NCBI RefSeq assembly: GCF_021556485.1
Contig: NZ_JAKGBW010000020.1
Coordinates: 1 to 64,000, forward strand
Length of the DNA stretch: 64,000 nt
Source of the DNA: Oceanobacillus alkalisoli
Lineage (GTDB): Bacteria > Bacillota > Bacilli > Bacillales > Amphibacillaceae
Reading direction: 5' to 3'
The notes under the pieces: model-generated
What the model was told of the DNA's origin: nothing
What the model saw: the letters and a program-made list of their open reading frames with translations, nothing else
Databases searched by the model: none
Part shown: in pieces, positions 1 to 9,185 of the stretch
How positions within the stretch are numbered: position 1 is the first letter of the stretch
Layout: every line of letters begins with the position of its first letter
Program-made: the position numbers and the translations under genes

Positions 1-53
1 TTGTGGTAACTTTAATTTTATCAAAAGGTGTCCTTTTTGTTGAGTAAAATAAG

Positions 54-106
54 AGTAAATAGAAAATCGCTTCACGCTTTTTGCGCGAAGCGATTTTCTA
101 TTTACT
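54..106. terminator. Long perfect hairpin, probable bidirectional terminator
   Basis: A perfect 20-bp inverted repeat occupies 54-73 and 87-106. An inner extension, with one wobble pair, closes on a loop of five T. T-rich tracts lie on both sides, though no clean T run directly follows the stem. It probably ends transcription of a gene left of the window and insulates the iron-uptake operon. The stem is seen; the function is inferred. Confidence 0.6.
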
Positions 107-205
107 GGGGTTTTGTCCCAGCCTCTTTTTCGCTTTCTATCTCTTTTTTCAAGTCTAATTCTCAATAACTTTCTCAATTAAGGTAAATTCTTTTTTGCCG
201 AATCA

Positions 206-233
206 TTGACTAGGCTTACAAATCTGATATACT
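206..233 (+). promoter_or_regulatory. Probable SigA promoter of the yclNOPQ operon
   Basis: TTGACT at 206-211 and TATACT at 228-233 are separated by 16 bp. A TG one base ahead of the -10 (225-226) makes it an extended -10 promoter. A Fur-box-like sequence starts 17 bp downstream, which fits iron-repressed transcription of the siderophore importer. Confidence 0.6.
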
Positions 234-249
234 GTAATTAATAGCTAAT

Positions 250-264
250 TGATAATGAATATCA
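250..264 (+). promoter_or_regulatory. Fur box
   Basis: TGATAATGAATATCA matches the 7-1-7 Fur operator (TGATAATnATTATCA) at 14 of the 15 positions. It lies between the predicted promoter and an iron-siderophore permease gene, where bound Fur would block transcription in iron-replete cells. The sequence match is seen; regulation is inferred. Confidence 0.75.
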
Positions 265-403
265 TTCTTATTTAGAGTGGTTTGTAGATGATAATTATTA
301 TTAATTGTTTTGTGTAAACATAAAAACAAAGAGGGAATAGGAGAAACATAATCCATACATATCAAATGGATGGAGCTTGTTTTTCGAAGAGAAGGGCATT
401 TCT

Positions 404-1357
404 ATGAAAATACGGTACTTACTTATACTTTTGCTTGTTTTTTCATTTCTTTCCGTATTTGTCGGTGTCTCCAGTGTGAGCCCACTCGACTTGTTCAGCT
501 TAACGGAAACACAAAAACAAGTTTTACTAGTCAGCAGAATTCCTCGCTTAATCAGTATTATTATTGCAGGGATGAGCATGAGTATCGTCGGTTTGATCAT
601 GCAGCAGTTAAGTAGAAACAGATTCGTTTCCCCGACTACTGCAGGTACATTAGATTCAGCAAGACTTGGAATCCTTGTATCGATGATGATCTTCACGACG
701 GCAACGCCACTGCAAAAGATGCTCGTATCCTTTGTCTTCGCTTTACTTGGAACCTTGCTCTTCATGCAGATTTTAGACAGGGTGAAATTTAAGGATGCGA
801 TATTTATACCATTAATTGGTTTAATGCTTGGGAATATTATCAGCTCTATCTCAACATTCTTTGCTTATCAGAATGATTTGATCCAAAACATGTCATCTTG
901 GATGCAAGGTGATTTTTCCATGATTATGAGTGGAAATTATGAGCTGATGTTTGTCAGCGTGCCCCTTCTATTAATTGCATACTTTTTTGCAAATAAATTT
1001 ACGATTGCGGGCATGGGGGAAGATTTTTCGAGGAGCCTAGGATTAAATTATCGTCAAATCGTCAATACCGGATTAATCATTAGTGCACTTGTAACAGCAT
1101 CGGTTGTACTTTCAGTCGGAGTCATTCCGTTTCTTGGTTTGATTATCCCGAATATCGTAGCGATTTACCAAGGAGATCATTTAAAAAACACATTAGTTCA
1201 TACGGCGCTTTTGGGAGCAGTATTCGTTCTTTTCTGTGATGTGATTGGCAGACTGATTATTTATCCATATGAAATTCCAATCAGTTTAACCGTTGGTGTA
1301 ATCGGCAGTGGAATGTTCATTTATTTGCTGCTAAGGAGAAAGAAATATGGGTTATAA
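404..1357 (+). CDS. yclN: Iron-siderophore ABC transporter permease, YclN-like
   Basis: First of two FecCD-family permease subunits of an iron-siderophore importer in the cytoplasmic membrane. The 317-residue protein is hydrophobic throughout with about nine membrane segments and ends in a basic RRKKYGL tail, the normal size for this family. I start it at ATG 404, preceded by AGAGAAGGG seven bases upstream, rather than at TTG 377, which has no ribosome binding site. It overlaps the next permease by 11 bp, so the two are translationally coupled. The match of the whole cluster, especially the ATPase, to B. subtilis yclNOPQ suggests petrobactin-type siderophores, but the substrate is inferred. 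Confidence 0.9.
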   Translation: MKIRYLLILLLVFSFLSVFVGVSSVSPLDLFSLTETQKQVLLVSRIPRLISIIIAGMSMSIVGLIMQQLSRNRFVSPTTAGTLDSARLGILVSMMIFTTATPLQKMLVSFVFALLGTLLFMQILDRVKFKDAIFIPLIGLMLGNIISSISTFFAYQNDLIQNMSSWMQGDFSMIMSGNYELMFVSVPLLLIAYFFANKFTIAGMGEDFSRSLGLNYRQIVNTGLIISALVTASVVLSVGVIPFLGLIIPNIVAIYQGDHLKNTLVHTALLGAVFVLFCDVIGRLIIYPYEIPISLTVGVIGSGMFIYLLLRRKKYGL

Positions 1358-2297
1358 AGCAAAAACAATCATTCTAGCCGTTATCTCACTATTACTTGCG
1401 CTACTCTATGTATTTTATGATTTGACTGGAAATATTGATTACATCCTTCCGAGACGAATAATGAAAGTCGGCGCGATTATTCTAACCGGTGGAGCAATTG
1501 CATTTGCCACTGTCGTCTTTATGACGATTACGAATAATCGGATTTTAACCCCAAGTGTGCTTGGACTAGATTCTCTTTACATGCTCATTCAAACCGTTAT
1601 TATCTTTGTCTTTGGTGCTAATTCCATTGTGATGATGAATAGTGGTCTGAATTACTTAATATCTATAAGTGCAATGATTTTATTTTCGCTTGTGTTATAT
1701 CGTTTCCTATTTAGAGGCGAAGGAAATAATATTTACTTCCTTCTGTTGATCGGGATGATTCTCGGTACATTCTTTGGAAGCTTCACAGACTTTATGCAGG
1801 TCTTGATTGATCCGAATGAGTTCGGAGTTGCGCAGGACCGGATGTTTGCGAGTATCAATAATGTGGATCAGAGTCTTGTCTATATTTCAATTCTTATCAT
1901 TGCCCTTGTGCTTCTATATTTTATGAGATTTTACAAGTATTTGGATGTTCTAGCGTTAGGGAAGGACGATGCGATTAATTTAGGTGTACCGTTCGATTAT
2001 GTTGTAAAACGGCTGCTCATTGTCGTAGCGATTCTCATCTCTGTCGCAACGGCATTAATCGGGCCCATTACATTCCTTGGCCTGCTCGTCGTTAACGTTG
2101 CTTATGAATTAATGAAGACGTATCGTCATTTTTACATTATATTAGGTTCTGTATTCATTAGTATTATTGCTTTACTGGGCGGTCAGTTCCTTGTGGAAAA
2201 AGTATTCACGTTCAGTACGACCGTAAGTGTTATCATTAACTTTATTGGTGGAGTTTACTTCATTTATCTTTTGTTAAAGGAGAATAAATCATGGTAG
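1347..2297 (+). CDS. yclO: Iron-siderophore ABC transporter permease, YclO-like
   Basis: Second FecCD-family permease (316 aa), forming the membrane channel with the preceding subunit. It has an N-terminal anchor and a string of hydrophobic helices. The segment GPITFLGLLVVNVAYEL near residue 240 is the conserved FecCD region thought to contact the ATPase. Its start codon lies inside the end of the upstream gene, and its last codons overlap the ATPase gene, so yclN, yclO and yclP form one tightly packed operon under the Fur box at 250-264. Confidence 0.9.
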   Translation: MGYKAKTIILAVISLLLALLYVFYDLTGNIDYILPRRIMKVGAIILTGGAIAFATVVFMTITNNRILTPSVLGLDSLYMLIQTVIIFVFGANSIVMMNSGLNYLISISAMILFSLVLYRFLFRGEGNNIYFLLLIGMILGTFFGSFTDFMQVLIDPNEFGVAQDRMFASINNVDQSLVYISILIIALVLLYFMRFYKYLDVLALGKDDAINLGVPFDYVVKRLLIVVAILISVATALIGPITFLGLLVVNVAYELMKTYRHFYIILGSVFISIIALLGGQFLVEKVFTFSTTVSVIINFIGGVYFIYLLLKENKSW

Positions 2298-3046
2298 ATT
2301 TGAAGAATGTTTTTAAATCGTTTGGTACCAAGCAGATTATAGAAGATGTGTCCCTAAAGATTGAAAAAGGTACCATCACCTCTTTCATTGGCCCGAATGG
2401 TGCGGGTAAGAGTACGCTTATCTCAATGATTAGCCGCTTGATTGCAAAAGATGATGGAGACATCACCATTGATGGGAAAGATGTATTTAAAACGAAGAAT
2501 AACGAGCTGGCAAAGAAGATTTCGATTTTAAAACAATCAAATACAATCAACTTGAAGCTGACCGTTCGCGAACTCGTTTCTTTTGGCCGTTTCCCATATT
2601 CGCAAGGGAAGTTGAAGAAAGAGGACTGGGAAAAGGTTGATGAAGCAATTGCTTACTTAGAGCTTGAAGAAATTCAAGATAAATATTTAGATCAGCTATC
2701 TGGGGGTCAGCGTCAACGTGCACATATCGCGATGACGGTTGCCCAAGATACAGAATATATTTTGCTTGACGAGCCACTCAATAACTTGGATATGCGTCAT
2801 GCAAGCCAAATCATGAAGACCCTTCGTCGTTTAGTCGATGAAATGGGGAAAACAATTGTCATTGTCATTCATGACATCAACTTCGCTTCCTGTTATTCCG
2901 ATCAGATTGTTGCATTAAAAGACGGAAAAATTGTGAAGCAAGGTCGCGCTTGTGATGTCATTGATCGCTGTGTCCTGAAGGAGATTTACGATATGGACAT
3001 TGATATTCGAGAAATTGACAATCAACGAATCTGTTTTTATTACTAA
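2291..3046 (+). CDS. yclP: Iron-siderophore ABC transporter ATP-binding protein, YclP-like
   Basis: ATPase of the siderophore importer (251 aa). Walker A GPNGAGKS is at about residues 33-40, the ABC signature LSGGQRQR near 134, Walker B YILLDEP near 155 and the switch histidine in VIHDIN near 190. Long stretches agree with my memory of B. subtilis YclP, including the segment around SFGRFPYSQG, which is the strongest evidence for naming the cluster yclNOPQ. The gene overlaps the permease stop. A 380-bp gap with a hairpin separates it from the binding-protein gene. Confidence 0.92.
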   Translation: MVDLKNVFKSFGTKQIIEDVSLKIEKGTITSFIGPNGAGKSTLISMISRLIAKDDGDITIDGKDVFKTKNNELAKKISILKQSNTINLKLTVRELVSFGRFPYSQGKLKKEDWEKVDEAIAYLELEEIQDKYLDQLSGGQRQRAHIAMTVAQDTEYILLDEPLNNLDMRHASQIMKTLRRLVDEMGKTIVIVIHDINFASCYSDQIVALKDGKIVKQGRACDVIDRCVLKEIYDMDIDIREIDNQRICFYY

Positions 3047-3096
3047 TCGTTATATCTGGACATGAAGTACGGGGTAATAAAAGTAAAACATAAAAA

Positions 3097-3140
3097 TCCC
3101 CTGACACGATAGGCGGCAACCTAAAATTCGTGTCAAGGGA
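3097..3140. terminator. Hairpin between the ATPase and binding-protein genes
   Basis: Arms at 3097-3109 and 3128-3140 pair with one G-T exception, and a small inner repeat sits in the loop. The better T run lies on the minus-strand side. On the plus strand the region after the stem is only moderately T-rich, so it may be a leaky terminator or RNA-processing site that lets yclQ be expressed separately. The rest of 3047-3426 holds no ORF; 3301-3325 weakly resembles the short dispersed repeat also found near 12465. Confidence 0.5.
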
Positions 3141-3426
3141 GCATGACTATCTTTATCTTACCTTATTTTTTTGGTGAGGTAAATGAATCTGCTCAAAATA
3201 AACGAATACTCCTGTTCCGAAATCAACTTACTAGCAAAAAGGGGGCAAGGGTATACCGTAATTAGCAAACAAGATACACGGAAAATTGGAGTCGAACTTA
3301 TAAACTGTTAATACGTGATAAATGATTTACTTTGCATACCCGCATGCATGGAAGGATATAGCTATAGTTAATAAATATATAGGCTCATGAAGCCAATAAA
3401 ATGTACAAAAAGGGAGCAACTTACTT

Positions 3427-4440
3427 ATGAAGAAATTTTCTTATGCCTTACTTATTGGATTAATCCTTCTATTCTTAGCCGCTTGCGGTTCAGATGAGGA
3501 TAATAATACTGACGATAACGCAAGTACAGACACGAATACGGAAGAGACAACAGAGACAGAAACCGAAACAGAGGGTGAAGAAGCTGCATCGGGAACAGTC
3601 ACAGTTGAACATGAGTTGGATACAACAGAAGTTCCAGTAAACCCAGAAAAGGTTGTTGTGTTTGACTTTGGTATTGTCGATACACTAGACAAGCTAGGTG
3701 TAGAAAGTATTGCCGGTGTTGCTAAAGGCGGCACAATCCCAAGCTACTTGGATAAATACGAATCAGATGATTACGAGAATATCGGTAGCTTGAAAGAGCC
3801 GGACTTCGAGAAAATCTCTGAGATTAATCCTGATTTAATCATTATTTCTGGACGTCAAGCTTCATTGTATGATCAACTAGTGGAAATTGCACCAACAATC
3901 CACCTTGGTGTAGATACAACAGATTATATGAATTCATTTAAAAACAATATGGAAACTGTAGGTCAAATCTTTGATAAAGAAGCGGAAGTAGAAGAGGAAT
4001 TGACAGCAATTGATGACGTTATTGCTGATTTAAACGAAAGAGCTGAAGCAAGTGACGAAAAAGCATTAATCATCTTAGCTAATGATGATAAAATTAGTGC
4101 TTATGGTACAAGCTCTCGATTCGGTATTATTCATGATGTATTCGGAGTTAAGCCGGTAGATGAGAACATTGATGCTTCTACTCACGGTATGAACGTTTCC
4201 TTTGAGTACGTAATGGAACAGAACCCAGATATTCTTTATGTTATTGATCGTGGTGCTGTCGTTGGTGGAGCTGAGTCAGAAAGTGCGAAACAACTTGTGG
4301 AAAACGAACTTGTAGAAAATACAAACGCATATAAAAATGACAAGATTCATTACCTGAATCCAGAATTCTGGTACCTATCAGGCGGCGGACTTGTATCCGT
4401 ATCTGAAATGGTTAAACAAATCGACGAAACAATTGAATAA
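3427..4440 (+). CDS. yclQ: Siderophore-binding lipoprotein, YclQ-like
   Basis: Extracellular solute-binding subunit (337 aa) that should deliver ferric siderophore to the YclNOP complex. It begins with a lipoprotein signal peptide ending in LAAC (Cys20 is lipidated). A long acidic Thr/Glu-rich linker to about residue 55 follows, then a periplasmic-binding-protein fold of the TroA/FhuD type, with motifs such as KVVVFDFG, PDLIIISGRQ and GRGAVVGG-like turns. The ribosome binding site is GGGAGC. It follows yclP by 380 bp and ends before a strong terminator. Confidence 0.9.
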   Translation: MKKFSYALLIGLILLFLAACGSDEDNNTDDNASTDTNTEETTETETETEGEEAASGTVTVEHELDTTEVPVNPEKVVVFDFGIVDTLDKLGVESIAGVAKGGTIPSYLDKYESDDYENIGSLKEPDFEKISEINPDLIIISGRQASLYDQLVEIAPTIHLGVDTTDYMNSFKNNMETVGQIFDKEAEVEEELTAIDDVIADLNERAEASDEKALIILANDDKISAYGTSSRFGIIHDVFGVKPVDENIDASTHGMNVSFEYVMEQNPDILYVIDRGAVVGGAESESAKQLVENELVENTNAYKNDKIHYLNPEFWYLSGGGLVSVSEMVKQIDETIE

Positions 4441-4523
4441 ACTAAACTCATTACAATACAAGGTATTCTTAGTTATTCAAGCCTATTCCTTGTAAAAAAA
4501 GTTTAATTCTATTGGTTAAATAG

Positions 4524-4560
4524 AAAAACAACCTCTTCATCAATCGAAGGGGTTGTTTTT
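4524..4560 (+). terminator. Rho-independent terminator after yclQ
   Basis: A 14-bp stem (AAAACAACCTCTTC pairing with GAAGGGGTTGTTTT, one wobble) closes a 7-base loop and runs into a T tract. It ends the iron-uptake operon. Confidence 0.88.
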
Positions 4561-4652
4561 ATTTGAAATGAAGATGTCACACTATCTTTATTGAAATCAG
4601 GTATCAATTTGTGGTTTACTAGAGAAAGACCAATTAGGAGGGAATTAATTTT

Positions 4653-5372
4653 ATGAAGAAAAGAATGCTGCTCATCTTCACACTCGTTCTAACACTTATG
4701 TTAGCAGCTTGCGGGAACGATGACGCAGATGAAGCCGATGACTCAGCAGCTGAAAATGAAAATACAGAACAACAGCAACAGGAAGAAATTGAAATCACCG
4801 AAGAGGAGAAAGTTGAAGCAGATACTGTCGTTGTAAGCATTAATGGCGAAGACGTCACCGGTGAACAATACAATAATATATATAGACAGCTAAAGACAAT
4901 GTATCAGATGTATGGTCAAGATGTCAGTGACCAAGACATGTTAAAAGATGAGACGATTGACGTTCTTACTGAGCAAGAATTAATTCGTCAAGACGCCCTC
5001 GAAAGTGGAATTGAAGTAACAGAAGATGAGGTTCAAGAGGAAATTGACAATATCATTGAGACAAATGGTGAAGAGGCAATTGACACCATGATGGAAGAGT
5101 ACGAGCTATCTGAAGAAGAATTCCGTAACCAGATGATGAATGATTTAGTTACAATCCGATACATTGAAGAGGAATTTGAAGCAGAAGTAACGGATGAAGA
5201 AATAGAAGAACAATATAATCAATTGAAAGAAGAAAGTGAAGAAGAAATTGGTGAACTGGAAGAATATGAAGAGATGATAAGACAATCACTTGCCCAACAA
5301 AAGCAAAACGAACTTCTCGAGAATCGAATTAGTGAATTAAAAGAGACAGCAGAAATTGAAGCACATATTTAA
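4653..5372 (+). CDS. SurA N-terminal-domain lipoprotein
   Basis: Predicted secreted lipoprotein of 239 aa. The signal peptide ends in LAAC (Cys20), followed by a highly acidic Asp/Glu/Gln linker. Residues about 50-235 resemble the helical SurA N-terminal chaperone domain seen in PrsA-like proteins (VVVSINGEDVTGEQYN, then EEIDNIIETNGEEAID). No parvulin PPIase domain is visible, so it is more likely a holdase-type chaperone at the membrane-wall interface than an isomerase. The strong acidity suits a salt-adapted organism. It is monocistronic, with its own ribosome binding site GGAGGG and a terminator immediately after it. Confidence 0.75.
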   Translation: MKKRMLLIFTLVLTLMLAACGNDDADEADDSAAENENTEQQQQEEIEITEEEKVEADTVVVSINGEDVTGEQYNNIYRQLKTMYQMYGQDVSDQDMLKDETIDVLTEQELIRQDALESGIEVTEDEVQEEIDNIIETNGEEAIDTMMEEYELSEEEFRNQMMNDLVTIRYIEEEFEAEVTDEEIEEQYNQLKEESEEEIGELEEYEEMIRQSLAQQKQNELLENRISELKETAEIEAHI

Positions 5373-5373
5373 G

Positions 5374-5412
5374 AAAAAAGATGCGCACTCCAAGGGAGGA
5401 CGCATCTTTTTT
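5374..5412. terminator. Bidirectional terminator between surA-like gene and hisC
   Basis: A perfect 12-bp stem (AAAAAAGATGCG / CGCATCTTTTTT) lies between two converging genes. The T tracts on both strands let it end the plus-strand lipoprotein gene and the minus-strand his operon. Its right arm overlaps the last bases of hisC. Confidence 0.9.
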
Positions 5413-6466
5413 AGCCTATTTTGTTTAATACTTGAAAGAATCTTTTCATTTCTTCGTCCGTACCAATTGTAATCCGGATGAAATTTTCAATTCTTGATTT
5501 GTCGAAGTAGCGGATCAATACATGGTTTTCCTTTAGTCGTTCATATAATAGAGCTGCATCTTTCTCCGGATGCGTCACAAATAAAAAGTTTGTCTGGGAA
5601 GGGAGTACGGTAAACCCGAGATTCTCCAATTCTTTCGTTACCCAGTTTCGTGTCGCAATAACCTTATTTTTTGTCTCGGTAAAATATGCTTTGTCTTTGA
5701 TTGCTGCAACCCCACCGACAATGGCCAATCGGTCAATCGTATACGAGTTGAAGGAGTCCTTAATCCGAACAAGCCCTTCAATCAGCTCAGGAGATCCGAG
5801 GGCAAATCCTAAGCGAAGACCAGCAAGTGCACGGGATTTAGACATCGTTTGGATGATCAGTAAATTATCGTACTTCTTTAGCAAGTCAACTGCTGATTCC
5901 TCGGCAAAATCAACATAAGCTTCATCAACAATTACGACTTTGTCCTTGTTGTTTCGTAAGATATCCTCAATCGCCGTCAAATCAAGATACAAGCTTGTTG
6001 GTGCATTGGGATTCGGGAAAATAACGCCGCCTTCTGAATGATAATAATCCTTGGGGTCTAACGTGAAATCATCCTGTAACGGGATTTCCTCCACAGGAAT
6101 ATCAAATAACTTTGCATAAACCGGATAGAAACTGTATGAAATATCCGGATAACGAATTGCTTGTCCAGGTTCAAAGAAGGCCATAAAGGAAAAAGCAAGC
6201 ACTTCATCGGAGCCATTTCCAATGAAAACATGTTCCTTTTCGAGTTCATAAAGATCGGCAATTTCCTTCCGCAACGTATCAACAGTCGGACTTGGGTAAA
6301 GTCTCAGTGATTGATCTGCCTCGTTTTTAATCGCATCAAACACGAGGGGAGAAGGGGGATATGGATTTTCATTTGTATTCAATTTGATCATATTCGCATT
6401 TGTGATCTGCTCTCCTGGAACGTACGGGTCACTGCGTTTTACTGCACTGCTCCAAAATTTACTCAC
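5411..6466 (-). CDS. hisC: Histidinol-phosphate aminotransferase
   Basis: PLP enzyme converting imidazole-acetol phosphate to L-histidinol phosphate, 351 aa, fold type I class II. The PLP lysine is Lys210 in the motif [18 protein letters not shown] (181-184) supplies the Asp that contacts the pyridine nitrogen, and NPNAPTS is the substrate loop. In B. subtilis hisC lies with the trp genes; here it is the last gene of the his operon and overlaps hisI by 8 bp, so expression is coupled. It may also transaminate aromatic keto acids, as known for Bacillus HisC. Confidence 0.95.
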   Translation of the reverse strand: MSKFWSSAVKRSDPYVPGEQITNANMIKLNTNENPYPPSPLVFDAIKNEADQSLRLYPSPTVDTLRKEIADLYELEKEHVFIGNGSDEVLAFSFMAFFEPGQAIRYPDISYSFYPVYAKLFDIPVEEIPLQDDFTLDPKDYYHSEGGVIFPNPNAPTSLYLDLTAIEDILRNNKDKVVIVDEAYVDFAEESAVDLLKKYDNLLIIQTMSKSRALAGLRLGFALGSPELIEGLVRIKDSFNSYTIDRLAIVGGVAAIKDKAYFTETKNKVIATRNWVTKELENLGFTVLPSQTNFLFVTHPEKDAALLYERLKENHVLIRYFDKSRIENFIRITIGTDEEMKRFFQVLNKIG

Positions 6467-7100
6467 GATTTTGCCCTTCCTTTTCTAAATGTCTTTCCAT
6501 GAGTTCTGCTTTAATATCATCGAGTGCTACACCAGACTCTTCCATCACGACGAGCAGATGGTAGAGGAGGTCGGAAATCTCTGCTGTCAGTTCTTGTTTA
6601 TCCTCATTCTTTGCCGCAATAATGACTTCACTGGATTCCTCGCCGACTTTTTTAAGCATTTTATCGATTCCTTTATCAAATAAGTAAGTCGTGTAAGCAC
6701 CTGGAGCCGGATTGCTGCGACGGTCTTTGATTTTCGCTATAACTTGCGGGATGATCTCAAAAATCGGTAATTCCGTCTCCGTCATTGTTTGATAAAAGCA
6801 TGTGTCTTCACCTGTGTGGCAAGCTGATCCTAATGGTTCGACTTGAACTAATAATGCATCTTTATCACAGTCATAACGGATTTCTTTGACAATTTGTTTA
6901 TTGCCTGATGTTTCTCCTTTATTCCAAAGGGTTTCGCGAGATCTGGAATAGAACCATGTTTCTCCTGTTTCTAATGTTTTCTCAAGGGATTCCTTATTCA
7001 TATAGGCAAGGGTCAGTACTTTGCCATTTGACGCGTCCTGAATAATAGCAGGAAGAAGTCCTTTATCGTCATAGGTTAAATCATCTGGTTGCACGCTCAT
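6459..7100 (-). CDS. hisI: Bifunctional phosphoribosyl-AMP cyclohydrolase / phosphoribosyl-ATP pyrophosphatase
   Basis: Catalyses the second and third steps of histidine synthesis. The N-terminal half (about 1-115) is the cyclohydrolase, with the metal-binding [10 protein letters not shown] and the CHTGEDTCF cysteine motif. The C-terminal half (about 120-213) is the pyrophosphohydrolase, with [15 protein letters not shown] and DLLYHLLV. Fusion of the two is normal in Bacillaceae (also written hisIE). It starts 1 bp after hisF ends and overlaps hisC. Confidence 0.95.
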   Translation of the reverse strand: MSVQPDDLTYDDKGLLPAIIQDASNGKVLTLAYMNKESLEKTLETGETWFYSRSRETLWNKGETSGNKQIVKEIRYDCDKDALLVQVEPLGSACHTGEDTCFYQTMTETELPIFEIIPQVIAKIKDRRSNPAPGAYTTYLFDKGIDKMLKKVGEESSEVIIAAKNEDKQELTAEISDLLYHLLVVMEESGVALDDIKAELMERHLEKEGQNRE

Positions 7101-7101
7101 T

Positions 7102-7866
7102 TTAGTTACCTCTCCTTACTTCTATATTCTCTTGTTCAAGATATGCTTTAAGTTCTGGGATATCAATTTCACCGTAATGGAAGACTGAAGCTGCAAGCGC
7201 TCCAGTTGCTCCGCCATCCGTTAAAGCTTCTTTAAAATGTTCATACGTTCCTGCTCCGCCACTGGCAACAACGGGAATAGCTGTGGCTTCCACTATTTTT
7301 TTCGTTAGTGCTAGATTATAGCCAGTTTTTGCACCATCGTCATCAATTGCATTGACAACAATCTCACCAGCTCCGTGATTCGCCGCTTGAATCGCCCATT
7401 CTATCGCATCAATTCCAGTATCCTTCCGTCCACCACTAGAGAAGACATTCCATTTTTCTGGAGCGACTTGTTTTGCGTCGAGGGCAAAGACGATTTTCTC
7501 GCTGCCGAATGCTTCTGCTGCTTCTTGAATGAATAAAGGATTTCCAATTGCTCCACTATTGATCGATACTTTATCCGCACCAGCCTTTAAAACTTTTTCA
7601 ATATCCTGGATGGTGCGGATTCCTCCACCTACCGTAAACGGAATATCAATGACAGCTGCAATACCTTCAACGATATCAAGAAAAATATTCCTTTTTTCGA
7701 CGGAGGCTGTAATATCATATAAAACAAGTTCATCTGCTTGAGATTCGTTGTAGCGCTTAGCGAGTTCAACCGGATCGGCGACTTCCTGTATGTTTTTAAA
7801 TTGTTGACCTTTTACAACTCGGCCATTTTTCACATCGAGACAAGGAATGATTTTTTTAGTCGGCAT
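7102..7866 (-). CDS. hisF: Imidazole glycerol phosphate synthase cyclase subunit
   Basis: TIM-barrel cyclase of IGP synthase, 254 aa. The general acid/base residues are visible in [14 protein letters not shown] and in [12 protein letters not shown], with phosphate loops VGGGIRT and ASGGAG. I start at ATG 7866 ([11 protein letters not shown]), which matches family length. TTG 7878 and GTG 7875 are in frame but would lengthen the N-terminus. The start overlaps the end of hisA. Its usual partner HisH, which supplies ammonia from glutamine, is not encoded in the operon. Confidence 0.94.
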   Translation of the reverse strand: MPTKKIIPCLDVKNGRVVKGQQFKNIQEVADPVELAKRYNESQADELVLYDITASVEKRNIFLDIVEGIAAVIDIPFTVGGGIRTIQDIEKVLKAGADKVSINSGAIGNPLFIQEAAEAFGSEKIVFALDAKQVAPEKWNVFSSGGRKDTGIDAIEWAIQAANHGAGEIVVNAIDDDGAKTGYNLALTKKIVEATAIPVVASGGAGTYEHFKEALTDGGATGALAASVFHYGEIDIPELKAYLEQENIEVRRGN

Positions 7867-8584
7867 ATTCTTCACCAACCGAATCTACTAAGTTGGTAAA
7901 ATTAAGCGTGCCGTCATATAGCGCTTTACCGATAATCGCTCCGTACATCTCTTTCTCTTCCAATTTACGCACGTCGCTTTCTGTTGTTACCCCACCGGAG
8001 GCAATGACATCAATCGACGTTGCCTTATTGATTGCCTCAAGCTCTTCGAAATTCGGTCCTTGCAACATTCCGTCTTTTAAAATATCTGTATAGACGATTG
8101 TTGTCACACCGGTTTCCTCGAGTTCTTTTACAAGGTCAAGTGCTTTTACCGTGCTTTCCTTCGTCCAGCCATCTGTTGCAACAAATCCATTGCGGGCGTC
8201 GATGGAGACAGCAATCTTTTCACCAAACTGTTCGACTGCCTCACGTAGAAACTCTTTATTTTGAATGGCGGCTGTCCCGATGATGACACGGCTGACACCA
8301 TTTTCCAAGTAATCTTTAATGACTTCGATGGAGCGAACTCCACCGCCGACTTGAACGGGAATGGAAACGGTTCGGGCGATTTCAGCAATCAGTTCTTTGT
8401 TAACAGACTTTCCAGTTTTCGCACCGTCGAGGTCGACGATATGGATGAACGCAGCCCCTTTTTTCTCCCAGTCTGCTGCTACCTCGACTGGCTGTTCACT
8501 GTAAATTTTTTCTTTATTATAATCACCTTGCGTAAGGCGGACGCATTTGCCGCCAAGAATATCAATAGCTGGGAATAAAATCAT
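7856..8584 (-). CDS. hisA: ProFAR isomerase (5-ProFAR to PRFAR)
   Basis: TIM-barrel isomerase of the fourth step, 242 aa. The catalytic aspartates lie in PAIDILGGKCVRL near the N-terminus and in YTDILKDGM near residue 129; phosphate loops are VGGGVRS and ASGGV. The start is ATG 8584, preceded by AGGAGAG. A longer in-frame version to 8644 would run into hisB. The gene follows hisB directly with a 16-bp gap, exactly where hisH sits in B. subtilis (order hisB-hisH-hisA-hisF). Confidence 0.95.
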   Translation of the reverse strand: MILFPAIDILGGKCVRLTQGDYNKEKIYSEQPVEVAADWEKKGAAFIHIVDLDGAKTGKSVNKELIAEIARTVSIPVQVGGGVRSIEVIKDYLENGVSRVIIGTAAIQNKEFLREAVEQFGEKIAVSIDARNGFVATDGWTKESTVKALDLVKELEETGVTTIVYTDILKDGMLQGPNFEELEAINKATSIDVIASGGVTTESDVRKLEEKEMYGAIIGKALYDGTLNFTNLVDSVGEEYAD

Positions 8585-8600
8585 GAATAAACTCTCTCCT

Positions 8601-9185
8601 TTATAAGACACCTTTAGTTGATGGAATTCCTTCAATCCGAGCATTTTTCAATGTTGCTTGATCTAGAGCACGGCCAAATCCTTTAAAAATCGCTTCAATA
8701 ATATGATGGCTGTTCCGGCCGTAAGCCAGATTGATATGTAGCGTGATGCCGGAATTGCTTGCAAAAGCTTGGAAAAATTCTTCTACAAGCTCCGTATCAA
8801 AATTACCGACTTTGTCCTTTAAGCCTTCTACATTGTATACGAGAAAGGAACGGTTGCTAATATCAAGGGCAACTGTTGCTAGCGCCTCATCCATTGGTGA
8901 CGTGACAGTTGCATATCTTGTAATCCCTTCTTTCGTTCCGAGTGCTTCCCGGAAAGCTTGTCCAAGTGTGATACCGATATCTTCTACCGTATGGTGCTGG
9001 TCCACTTCCAAATCCCCATCACATTTCACCTTTAAATCGAATAATCCGTGTTTCGTCATGGCGGTTAACATATGATCGAAAAAGCCAATGCCACTATCGA
9101 TTTCACTTTTTCCTTTCCCATCAATATTCAGTTCGAGATTGATCTTTGTTTCGGATGTATCTCTTGAAATTTTAAATGTGCGCAT
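8601..9185 (-). CDS. hisB: Imidazoleglycerol-phosphate dehydratase
   Basis: Dehydrates imidazole glycerol phosphate to imidazole-acetol phosphate, using two metal ions. The 194-aa protein shows both duplicated metal-binding motifs, DQHHTVEDIG in the first half and RNSHHIIEAIFKG in the second, plus GIGFFDHML at the start. It is the monofunctional form without the phosphatase domain of enteric bacteria, consistent with a separate PHP-type phosphatase at 12581. Its ATG overlaps the hisD stop by one base (TAATG). Confidence 0.95.
   Translation of the reverse strand: MRTFKISRDTSETKINLELNIDGKGKSEIDSGIGFFDHMLTAMTKHGLFDLKVKCDGDLEVDQHHTVEDIGITLGQAFREALGTKEGITRYATVTSPMDEALATVALDISNRSFLVYNVEGLKDKVGNFDTELVEEFFQAFASNSGITLHINLAYGRNSHHIIEAIFKGFGRALDQATLKNARIEGIPSTKGVL

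Noticed and set aside
4634-4873. Serine-rich minus-strand frames opposite lipoprotein and PepSY genes (also near 3441 and 42957)
   Set aside because: They are complements of Glu/Asp/Lys-rich coding sequence, a common artefact.
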